NCBI GenBank assembly: GCA_943704525.1
Contig: CALSCQ010001175.1
Coordinates: 1-26,705 of the forward strand
From: Pigoraptor vietnamica
Lineage: Eukaryota > Opisthokonta > Filasterea
DNA length: 26,705 nucleotides
Reading direction: 5' to 3'
Of the stretch, positions 18,901-26,705 are shown piece after piece. Each line of letters starts with the position of its first letter. The stretch's first letter is position 1. Under the pieces are notes generated by a model. The model saw only the letters and a list, made by a program, of their open reading frames with translations, searched no databases and was not told where the DNA came from. Position numbers and translations under genes: made by a program.

Positions 18901-19626
18901 CGTGTGGTCGCCGCCGTGGTTCCGCGTGTGGTCGCCGCCGTGGTTCCGCGTGTGGTCGCCGCCGTGGTTCCGCGTGTGGTCGCCGCCGTGGTTCCGCGTG
19001 TCGTCGCCGCCGTGGTTCCGCGTGTCGTCGCCGCCGTGAGTCGCGTGTCGTCGCCGCCGTGAGTCGCGTGTCGTCGCCGCCGTGAGTCCGCGTGTGGTCG
19101 CCGCCGTGAGAGTCCGCGCGTGGTCGCCGCCGTAGGTCCGCGTGTGGTCGCCGCCGTGGGTCCGCGTGTGGTCGCCGCCGCGTGTCGTCGCGAGTCGCCG
19201 TACTTTCTTGTCGTCGCCTCTCGTCGCTGTACTTTCTTGTCGTCGCCTCTCGTCGCTTGTCGTTGTCTTGACAGCGCCACTATCTTGATTCTTGTGGCCT
19301 GTAGTCCTTGGGTGTCGTCGCGCTTGTCGTTGACGTCACTGGCGTTCTTGTTTCGTCGTCCTTGTTCGTTCGTTGTTCTTGTTTTTTGCTCTTGTTCGTC
19401 GTCCTTGTCTTTTTCCGTGTTCTTCGTTCGTTGCCTGTCGTAAATCTTGACGTCCCTCTTTCCGCTTGTCGTCGGCGCCTCTTATTGTCGTTGCCGCGCA
19501 CTTAGTTCTCGTGGCTTGTCGTCGTCGTCGCGCCTTTGTCGTTCACCGTCACTTCCGTTTCGTTGCTGTCCCGCTGTAACCCGTGGGATTCGAAAGTCTC
19601 CTACGCCATCCCGTCCACACCAGCGC

Positions 19627-19687
<61 letters not shown>

Positions 19688-21521
19688 CACCACACATACA
19701 CATACACGCACACACACACATAACACGCACAAAACACGCACAACACCTCACAAAAATACTCAATTCGATCCCTCTCGCTCGCAGGCGGTCGTTGTAGAGC
19801 GCGAATCGATGCGGCGCGAATTCGACGAGCGACAACGCGAATACCAGCGCGAAGAGCTTCGCCTCATGGCCCAAGAGCTGCGCCTGCGCCTCATGACCGT
19901 CGGCCAGCAAGTGTCCTTCCAACAGCGGCGAATCGGAGAGCTCATGGCGCAAAACGCACCGCCCGAAGTCATCGAGCGCGAGCGCATCGCCGAGAGGCAC
20001 CTCATCGCAAAGGAACAGCAGACGCGACAGCGCTACTCGGAAGTCGTCGAGCAAGAGCGCGCGCTGGGCGCCGTGGGAACAGGAGGGCCGCCGCGTCCCG
20101 TCCCTACCGTGTGGCAGTCGCCGCCGTCGACACAAGCACATGCACTGCAACAATCGGCCAACGGGAAGCTTGCCTTCTCCGGGGAGCGCCCCGCGTTGCC
20201 GCCGCCGCCAGCCGCCGTAACGCCCGCCGCTGTAGCGCGACAGCAATCGATGGGACCCGCGTCGTCGTCGACGCCTTCGACCAGCGTTGTTCTTTCTAAC
20301 AGTCTCGCTGGGGGAAGCCTGGCCGGTTCGATGTCGAGAAGCTACGCAGCGGCCGGTGGCCCGGCGTCGATGCCTGCGAGCGCACCTGCGGCGAATGCAA
20401 AGGTGGCGACGGACCGCGCGCGGATGGAGCACGCGCTCGACGAATCGCACATGGACTCTATGACGCGGCAACTTGCGATCAAGGAGGAGGCGACGCGACA
20501 GCGGTTACTCATGCTCAAGCAGCAGATGAAGATGGGCGACTCGGCGTCGTCGCTGTCGGCGTCGCAGGCGTCGTCGTCGCAGCCCGCCGCACGCGCACCG
20601 CCCGCATTTAACGCCGCCGGTGGAACCGCCTCGCTGCAGGCATCCTTCGACGCTGCGTACAAGACGCCGAACGCACCTCCGACCGCACAGCAGCCACGGC
20701 TATCGACACCGACGCAAGCGCAGACGCAGACCCAGACGAAAGCGCCTCCGCCCCAACAGCAACACGCACCCACGCAACCAAGAGCAACTACCGTACCCGC
20801 ACCCGCGCAGCCAAAGGTTGACACGGCCGCGCGCGTTGCACAAGACCTTGCGGCTGTCGCTCAGCTGACATCGCCGGGGAACTCGTACCGCCAGAGCTAC
20901 TACGCAGTGGGCGCGAGCGGAGGAAGTGGCGCGCACGCGAAGGCGACCGAGAAGCCGTCGGGACACTCGAACGGAGCGTCGACGACGGACTCTCAGTCGC
21001 ACGCGCACGGCCACGCCAACCACTCGCAGCAACAACACTCGCGCGCGCAGCAGGCGCACACGCACGGACACGACAAGGCGAAGGATGCGGGAAAGGGAAA
21101 GAAGTCCAACTCGAAGAGCGGTGGGATTGTGTCGTCGTTCGGGACGGGGTCCAGCCTCGCCGCGGCCGTCTCTGCGTCCAAGGCTTCTGACGAGCCTCAC
21201 ATGTCGAAACGGGCGGCGGCGGCGGCGGCGCGCGCGTCGCCTGAGGAAGAGCTGTCGGAGGGTGAAGATGAGTACGGCGTGCGCAAGTCGAAGAGAGCGT
21301 CGAACGACGACGACGTGCGGTCCGACTCTGCAACAAAGGAGGGGTCGTTTTCGAAGAGCATGGCCGAGATGCGCCGCGAAAAGGACCGCGTGGCGCGCAT
21401 ACGTAAGACGATGCAGGCGGCCGTCGTCATTCAGAGGTGGTGGAGGTCGCAGCGCGCGCGACGGAACCGATACCGGTCCTATCGCATGGAGAATGGGCGC
21501 ATTGTGGGCGGCGTGCGCTAA
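14692..21521 (+). CDS. KIF6-like kinesin-9 motor protein with IQ-motif tail, 7 exons
   Basis: Exons 14692-14766, 15034-15162, 15447-15560, 15785-15868, 16021-16514, 17524-18418 and 19785-21521 join in frame to 1175 residues (phases 0,0,0,0,2,0). The motor has P-loop GQTGSGKT (90-97), switch I NLASSRSH (214-221), switch II DLAGSER (247-253) and [37 protein letters not shown] and [12 protein letters not shown] closely follow animal KIF6 (kinesin-9), a ciliary axoneme motor. After the motor comes a coiled-coil and charged region. Exon 7 adds another coiled coil ([18 protein letters not shown]), a long Ala/Ser/Pro/Gln/His low-complexity stretch and a C-terminal IQ motif ([18 protein letters not shown]). 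Animal KIF6 is about 800 residues, so the tail is extended. ATG context GAAAATGG is good. The exon 1 donor is GTCGGT, weaker than the rest. Introns 5 (1009 bp) and 6 (1366 bp) are swollen by minisatellites. Confidence 0.9.
15249..15310. repeat. (GT)n tract, kinesin intron 2
   Basis: GT microsatellite in the 15163-15446 intron with single T and A interruptions. Confidence 0.95.
15624..15676. repeat. (GT)n tract, kinesin intron 3
   Basis: Pure GT run of about 53 bp in the 15561-15784 intron, sense strand, just upstream of exon 4. Confidence 0.95.
15922..15978. repeat. (CA)n tract, kinesin intron 4
   Basis: CA run of about 57 bp in the 15869-16020 intron with one CTC interruption. In the pre-mRNA it is complementary to the GU tract of intron 3, and the two flank the 84-nt exon 4. 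Confidence 0.95.
16515..17523. repeat. Kinesin intron 5 filled with GTC/CGT-type degenerate repeats
   Basis: From about 16710 to 17340 the intron consists of degenerate CGTCGT/GTTGCCGTC words. One segment of about 59 bp at 16727-16785 recurs at 16846-16904 (period 119, a few differences). The phrase GCGTTGCCGTCCGTCGTTG appears twice, at about 16946 and 17014, with a partial third copy near 17250. ORFs through it on both strands are repeat-driven. The intron ends in a normal CGCGCAG acceptor. Confidence 0.8.
18730..19190. repeat. GC-rich minisatellite (about 24-bp unit) in kinesin intron 6
   Basis: Roughly twenty head-to-tail copies of a unit like GTGGTCGCCGCCGTGGTTCC plus GCGT, varying between 20 and 26 bp. 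A core at 18893-19020 has nearly identical 24-bp units. It lies wholly inside the 18419-19784 intron. Because the unit length is a multiple of three, it keeps ORFs open on both strands; these are not genes. Confidence 0.9.
19199..19257. repeat. Tandem duplication in kinesin intron 6
   Basis: The phrase TACTTTCTTGTCGTCGCCTC plus TCGTCGC occurs twice in direct succession, starting at 19201 and about 19230. Confidence 0.8.
19628..19684. repeat. (CA)n microsatellite, kinesin intron 6
   Basis: CA run near the 3' end of intron 6, 100 bp before the exon 7 acceptor at 19781-19784. Confidence 0.95.
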
Positions 21522-22200
<679 letters not shown>

Positions 22201-22203
22201 AGC

Positions 22204-22241
22204 AGCAGATTGGACGATCACGTGATCACGAAACCGTGACG
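22204..22241. promoter_or_regulatory. Composite promoter cluster: CCAAT box, CACGTG palindrome, CRE-like site
   Basis: Three motifs in 38 bp: AGATTGG (reverse CCAAT) at 22204-22210, the perfect 12-bp palindrome GATCACGTGATC at 22213-22224, and TGACGTAA (bZIP/CRE-type) at 22234-22241. They lie about 340-375 bp upstream of the DsbA-like ATG, presumably as its distal promoter. The palindrome shares TCACGTGA with the kinesin promoter. Confidence 0.4.
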
Positions 22242-22433
22242 TAATTTCGTTTTGCAACCTTCTCTCGCCATTCGCGCTCTTGCGTCCCGTGACACTACAC
22301 ACCGCACACACGCGCGACGCTCTTTTCGCTCGCCTTCACTGCGCCTACACAAATGGCTGCTTCACATTTATCTCCCCGTTCACACGCTATTCGAGGGGAA
22401 GACGGATCGCCACTATATTGATCGTTCACAGTT

Positions 22434-22485
22434 TGCGTGTTGGTAGCATCGGCCCCTCAGTCGACGCTGCGTGTTGGTAGCATCG
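22434..22485. repeat. 18-bp direct repeat upstream of DsbA-like gene
   Basis: TGCGTGTTGGTAGCATCG occurs at 22434-22451 and again at 22468-22485, identical, about 95-145 bp upstream of the ATG. Either a small duplication or a paired regulatory site. Confidence 0.8.
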
Positions 22486-22579
22486 TGCGGCGCCTTCTAT
22501 GCTTAGGGGGCCCACTCAAGTCCGCTGGGGGTTACAGTCTGTTTCTTCGTTGCGCCTTGCGCACAGAGCACTCGCGACA

Positions 22580-23793
22580 ATGCCGTCGACGGGAAGCAAG
22601 GAGACGATCTCGATCGACGTGACAAGCGACAACATCTGCCCAGTGAGTGGACGGTCGATCGCAATTGCAGCACTGTTCGCGATTCATTAATACACTCGCA
22701 GAGAGCTAACTCTTCCCATTTCGTTGCCAATATCGCCCAGTGGTGCTATGTGGGCAAGCGACGCCTCGAAGGTGGGCTGACCTTTCTGATGCACTGCCTT
22801 ATACTTTGGAGCCCATGCGAGTGTGTTCTGAGCGCCACGGCTTGTTGTTTGGAGCCCGTGCGAGTGTGTTCTGAACGCCACGGCTTGTTGTTTGCGCAGA
22901 GGCGATGCGGAAGGCATCGGACAGGTATGACTTCAAGGTCACGTGGCACCCTTATTTCTTGCGGCGTGAACTGCCGAAGGAGGGCATGGAGCTCAACGAC
23001 TATCTCGAGGTGTGTGTGTGTTTGCAGAGTGGGACTGTGCAGTGGCTTGACTGTGCAGTGGGGTACATGCGCGTGCGTGGTGTGTGTGTGCGTGTGTGTG
23101 TTGCTGAGTGGGAAGCGCGCGGCTGTTTGTGCATGTATATGCGCAGTCTGTGAGTGTATGTGTGCGCACGTGCGGTTGTGTTATGCGCCGGCGTGCGTGT
23201 CTGTGTGTTTGTATGTGTGTGTGCGTGCCATCTGATTGCGTGCCGTGCGTGTGGCGCATACGCCATACTTGCGTTGATTCGTTGAGGCGCGTTGAGCATG
23301 TCCTTCCCTCAATAACACGCGTCCACACACTCGCGCGCAGATGGTCTACGGGCGGCGCATGGACCTTGATTCCCCGAACAACCCCCTCAAGGCCGCCGGT
23401 CGCGAGGTCGGCATTGCCTTCAACAACAAGCGCCGCATGGTTCCTACGATGGACAGCCACCGCCTCGTCGAGTTTGCCAAGGAGCGCGGAAAGCAGAACG
23501 AGGCCATCGACGCCGTCTTCCGCGCTTACTTTGAGGACGCCGCCAACATAGCCGACCGGGACGTTCTCGTCAAGATCGCCGGGACGATCGGCTTTGACGA
23601 GGGCGAGGTGCGCGCCTATCTCGAGTCTGGACACGGGACGGGCGCCGTGGACGCGCGCGACCGCGAGAACAAGATGCGGAGAATTAGCGGCGTCCCCCAC
23701 TTTGTTATTCGCAAGGACGGTGCGCAGAGGGGCGTGCAGTTCTCGGGCGCCCAGGAGCCCGACACGTTCCTGGAGGCATTTGAGGAAGCTTAA
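22580..23793 (+). CDS. DsbA/FrnE-like thioredoxin-fold oxidoreductase, 4 exons
   Basis: Exons 22580-22642, 22741-22771, 22900-23009 and 23341-23793 join in frame to 218 residues (phases 0, 1, 0; all GT-AG). The product starts MPSTGSKETISIDVTSDNIC and continues PWCYVGKRRLEEAM. The motif SIDVxSDxxCPWCYxGKRRLE is diagnostic for the FrnE/DsbA family (also 2-hydroxychromene isomerase/GST-kappa-like). The CPWC redox centre is residues 20-23. The helical insertion carries DSHRLVEFAKERGKQNE and AYFEDAANIADRDVL, and the C-terminal part has cis-Pro loop GVPHFVI and QFSGAQEPDTFLEAF. Length fits the family (about 210-240). No signal peptide is seen, so cytosolic or peroxisomal location is likely. It probably acts in disulfide or thiol redox chemistry; substrate unknown. 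Intron 1 falls between Pro21 and Trp22, inside the active site. Confidence 0.92.
22805..22890. repeat. 43-bp tandem duplication in DsbA-like intron 2
   Basis: Two adjacent copies, 22805-22847 and 22848-22890, both beginning TTTGGAGCCC and containing TGCGAGTGTGTTCTGA, differ at only two positions. The second copy abuts the TTTGCGCAG acceptor of the intron. Confidence 0.92.
23010..23230. repeat. GT-rich low complexity in DsbA-like intron 3
   Basis: Interrupted GT-rich stretch occupying most of the 23010-23340 intron and beginning at the donor itself (GTGTGTGTGTG). Confidence 0.85.
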
Positions 23794-24453
23794 ACGGCTG
23801 TCGTCAGAGTCACTGCGTGGCGGCGTGCGTACGCGTGTGCGGCGTGTGCGGCGTGCGGCGTCGACACTGATCATAGCGTGAGAGCGTGACAGCTGTGCGT
23901 GCGCGGCTAGCGTGGTTGCGTGCGTTGTCGTTGTTTGCATCGATTGACACTCAGTGCGCCGGTCTCATTCCGTTGGAGACACTCAATACAGCACATGAGT
24001 GACGCTGTGTAATGGACCAACAGCGCAGTGTGCGTGTGGCATGCATCTCGCGTACGGCTGCCCCCCTCCGTGGATCGACTTAGACAAAGGCGTCTTCGAA
24101 TTTGCACGACCGGCGGCGTGCGTGACGGCAGATCAGCTAATCTGGTCGCCCGTCTAATCGCCTGGAACGGTCAGACTGTAAAAAAGAGGCCTACGTCTTT
24201 GTTCTTTGACGAAACACACCCGCCGCACCTGTAAACCCCGACGGTGTCCCTTTGCCAGCACCATAAGTCGCACACACACACGACTGAAAACGGGTCCAAC
24301 TCAAGTTCAAACCAACTAAAAGCCAGGCCACTCTACTAACTAAACAATAATCACTGGGCGTTGGCGATCAGTCCCTCAGATTTCGAAAAAAAAAAAAACC
24401 TGGCGGTGCTTCACATTAACCATCCCCACTTTTCTCGTTCACAAACTCACTGC
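23794..24453. other. Intergenic region between DsbA-like and Myb-like genes
   Basis: No gene recognised. It must hold the 3' end of the first gene and the promoter of the second (same strand). There is an A12 run just after a TTTCG at about 24380-24397. No CCAAT, TATA or AATAAA stands out. Confidence 0.5.
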
Positions 24454-25785
24454 ATGTTGCGTTCGCGCCTCGTTTCGTGCGTGAAATGCGCGGGTGCCCT
24501 TCGTCGGTGCGTCCTTGTGGAACGGCGTCGCGCCCAGCTGAGCAGCTCGCGGGTTCGAGACTCAACCGGCGCAGACGAGGGCGAACGCCCATTTCTCGAA
24601 GATTTCAATGAGGAACCCCTCAAAAGTTTTGAACAACAACAACAGCACCGCCGCGCTGCGTCGTCCTCAAACCCCTATTTCACTGTCGAGTTGCGCGAGC
24701 TGTTCTTGGGCCACGACTATGGCAGCGGGTCGCCATCACGCGTCCCCTCGCGCTCGTTCTCGGCGGAGATGGACGCGCGCATCGTTGAGCTGATTCGTCG
24801 CGGCGCGAGACTGTCGCACATTGCGCAGTGTGTGGGGAAGAGTGCGCATGCGGTGCGGTTGAGAATTCAGGAAGCACTGGATCCGCGTCTCACTCACGGC
24901 CCCTTCACTGATCGCGAGGACGCGCTTGTGCGCGCAGTGGGCCTTTCGGGCGCCGATCTTTCGAGAGGTTTCGAGCGTCTTGCGTGCGGTTTGAAGTACA
25001 CGCGGTCGCCACGTGCTCTTCTCGAACGGTGGAAGCAGTTGCGGGTTGTTGAGGGTGCATCTGCGTCGACAGTCGCCAGCAACAGCAAATCTGTGTCGCC
25101 CGACGCGGCGGTGTCTGGAGATAGTAACGATCCCGTCTCGACAAGGGCGAATGCTGTGAACTCCAACGACGCCTCTGCCCAGCAGCTGCGAGCGCGATGG
25201 ACGGCGGAAGAGGACGCCATGCTGTTGGCGGCTGTCGAACGGCACGGGCGGCGGTGGGAATCCGTCCGCGCGGCGATGGAGGGCCACACGCTGCGCGATT
25301 CGTCGACTTATTCGAAGCGTTACACGCGGCTGTTGCGGCCGTGGATGCGCGTTCCTTATCTGCTCGACATCAGGCGCGAACTGCTCTCACTACTTCGCGA
25401 AGCGTCGGGATCTGTGGAGGAGGCGATCGACGAGCGCTTTGTGGGTGAAACGGCACTCTCGGCGCGACACTGGGTCGCGGTGGAATTCGGAATGGACGAC
25501 GCGTCGCAAGTGAATTGGGTCGTCGTCAACGCAGCAACACAAATGGAGCGTTACAAGGCGGTGTCGGCTGTCGCGTGGGATCTGGCGGACCGTCTCACGC
25601 GTGAAGAGTGGCGAGAGGGCGCCACGGCTGTCCTTATTCCGCCGGGAAAAGCTTACACGCGACCTGTTTTTGTGGGGCGCGAGCGGCCCATTCGCGCCGT
25701 CGCGACGCACGCGGACATTTGTCGGTTTGTGAGGGATGACACTTCCGTGTCGAAAGAGGGCGGTCGACGAGACGCCGTATTATAA
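24454..25785 (+). CDS. Myb/SANT-repeat protein with mitochondrial-type N-terminus
   Basis: Single exon, 443 residues, starting MLRSRLVSCVKCAGALRRCV at 24454 and ending RRDAVL before TAA. The frame is open to 24361 but has no earlier ATG. Residues 1-33 are rich in Arg and Leu with no net acidic character, like a mitochondrial presequence. A divergent SANT/Myb-like helix bundle is at about 101-145 (SFSAEMDARIVELIRRGARL). A second one is at about 148-198 (GPFTDREDALVRAVGLSGAD...ERWKQLRV). The third at about 247-295 is the best (RWTAEEDAMLLAAVERHGRR, W at the third helix, KRYTRLL). The C-terminal 145 residues are not recognised. DNA binding is expected of the Myb repeats. The combination suggests a mitochondrial DNA-binding protein, but nuclear action cannot be excluded. 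Confidence 0.78.
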   Translation: MLRSRLVSCVKCAGALRRCVLVERRRAQLSSSRVRDSTGADEGERPFLEDFNEEPLKSFEQQQQHRRAASSSNPYFTVELRELFLGHDYGSGSPSRVPSRSFSAEMDARIVELIRRGARLSHIAQCVGKSAHAVRLRIQEALDPRLTHGPFTDREDALVRAVGLSGADLSRGFERLACGLKYTRSPRALLERWKQLRVVEGASASTVASNSKSVSPDAAVSGDSNDPVSTRANAVNSNDASAQQLRARWTAEEDAMLLAAVERHGRRWESVRAAMEGHTLRDSSTYSKRYTRLLRPWMRVPYLLDIRRELLSLLREASGSVEEAIDERFVGETALSARHWVAVEFGMDDASQVNWVVVNAATQMERYKAVSAVAWDLADRLTREEWREGATAVLIPPGKAYTRPVFVGRERPIRAVATHADICRFVRDDTSVSKEGGRRDAVL

Positions 25786-25838
25786 TTGAAAAATGAATGG
25801 TTCTGCGACGAGTGGGGCAGTCACCCTTGCCGTGGTTT

Positions 25839-26262
25839 TTAGCCAAGCGGAGAAACGTCCGCTAGTAGCTTACAGGAGCTGAGGTTGAGCTTGTGAACAC
25901 CGCCGAACGCAGAAACGTCTGTCAGCCGCTTACAGTGGCTGAGTTTGAGCGTGTGGATGCCGCTGAGCGCAGATGTCCACTGTCTATAAATTATGCGACT
26001 CGACACTAACAGTGAGACACAGAGACGGTCGCGCGGAAGCGTCTTCGTCACGAGAACGCGGAATTCGCAGTCGTCGACGTACTTGTCGGCAATGGCGCGC
26101 TTGAGCGAATACAAACGGTCGAGTCGAAGCGCCCGCAGCAGTCGGCTACACGTGTGTGCGAGGACACGGGCCTCCCAACGCGAGGTGCGGCGCAATGTGC
26201 CAGATGACAAGCTCGTCGGGGAGAGAGAGGAGCGTGCGCCCGTCCCTTGTTAGTCCCGGCGG
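25839..26262 (-). pseudogene. F-box/leucine-rich-repeat gene remnant
   Basis: On the minus strand an F-box start LLSLPDELVIWHIAPHLA is encoded at about 26232-26179. The expected continuation (RVLAHTCSRLLRALRLDRLY) lies in another frame from about 26180 down. So there is one apparent frameshift near 26175-26188, unless the assembly is wrong. That second frame runs on through RIIYRQWTSALSGIHTLKLS into two LRR-like repeats (LSHCKRLTDVSAFGGVHKL and LSSCKLLADVSPLG) and stops at 25839. Intact relatives normally carry more repeats, so it also looks short. No start codon is evident in the F-box frame. Intact F-box proteins recruit substrates to SCF ubiquitin ligases. This copy is probably decayed. 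Confidence 0.55.
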
Positions 26263-26705
26263 TTCAAACGAAACACACGCTCAGACACCATACACACACA
26301 CACACCACACACCACTCTTCATTTTGTTCTTTCACTCACGGCCTGTGACGAGGCGAGGTCTCGGTAGAGACGCGCCTGCGAGTCAGGCCGAGCCGCGGGT
26401 AGACCGGCCGGGCGCTCGGAAAGAACGGAGCTCTACGAGGGGCTAAGGCGCGAAGGAACAGCGCCCGAGTAACAATACAAATCAACCAATCACAACGCGA
26501 ATCGCAGATTGCTAGCACAGAACGCAGTCGCCTAACTCCTGTCAGCGGACACCACGCAGCGCTCCCCTATCCTCGCGCTCCCCGTACGTGTACGAGAGCG
26601 GCGGACAACTGAGAACTGCAACGGAGTCTTGAGAGAAGATTTTAAAGGCAAAAGAACACGCAGCACGCACGCAGCACGCATCTTCACGCAGCGAACGCAC
26701 TACAC
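26263..26705. other. Right-edge intergenic region
   Basis: A short CA-rich patch at 26294-26314, no gene recognised. A CCAATCAC element at 26486-26493 (AACCAATCA, full NF-Y consensus match) could be part of a promoter for a gene beyond the edge or for the F-box remnant. The last 50 bases contain ACGCAGCACGC-type short direct repeats. Confidence 0.45.

Noticed and set aside
18642-19280. Open frames on both strands through the minisatellite (TTRGTTAA- and VVAAVVPR-type repeats)
   Set aside because: The repeat unit is a multiple of 3, so frames stay open automatically. It lies between a good donor (18419) and acceptor (19784) of the kinesin gene.
24550-24562. GGTTCGAGACT, similar to a tRNA B box
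   Set aside because: No A box or cloverleaf around it, and it lies inside the Myb-like coding region.

Overview
The window looks like nuclear DNA of a flagellated, unicellular eukaryote. Several genes are cut by short GT-AG introns. Coding DNA is GC-rich. Introns and spacers are full of (GT)n/(CA)n tracts and GC-rich minisatellites. A KIF6-type (kinesin-9) ciliary kinesin implies a cilium or flagellum. A secreted LRR+EGF protein and an X-box-like promoter motif fit a unikont protist (choanoflagellate- or apusomonad-like), but the sequence does not fix the species. I see no virus-like element, CRISPR, tRNA or rRNA.

Layout. (1) 1-1383: 3' part of a spliced dual-specificity-phosphatase-like gene whose active site is destroyed (pseudophosphatase); its 5' end is not visible. 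(2) 1615-3300, minus: intronless 14-TM-type drug/H+ or amino-acid MFS transporter, convergent with gene 1. (3) 3888-4691, minus: intronless SAM methyltransferase. (4) 4692-5307: divergent promoter region with three CCAAT boxes. (5) 5308-7746, plus: intronless mitochondrial CitE-type lyase fused to a double-hotdog MaoC-type hydratase, perhaps a two-step itaconyl/mesaconyl-CoA to acetyl-CoA + pyruvate enzyme. (6) 9448-12817, minus: ten-exon secreted leucine-rich-repeat protein with essentially one repeat per exon, all introns in phase 2, then EGF-like modules. (7) 12818-14691: low-complexity spacer with opposed CA and GT blocks and a promoter carrying X-box-like and CACGTG sites. (8) 14692-21521, plus: seven-exon KIF6-like kinesin with minisatellite-swollen introns and a C-terminal IQ motif. 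(9) 22580-23793, plus: four-exon DsbA/FrnE-like thioredoxin-fold oxidoreductase with a CPWC active site. (10) 24454-25785, plus: intronless protein with Myb/SANT repeats and a mitochondrial-type N-terminus. (11) About 25839-26262, minus: decayed F-box/LRR gene.

The genes do not form one pathway. The clearest shared theme is gene architecture. Four metabolic or accessory genes (2, 3, 5, 10) are intronless, while four typically eukaryotic ones (1, 6, 8, 9) are intron-rich. The most unusual items are the LRR exon-cassette array, the lyase-hydratase fusion, the dead phosphatase, and the repeat-laden kinesin introns. All exon joins were deduced by reading frame and splice consensus; no transcript evidence was available.
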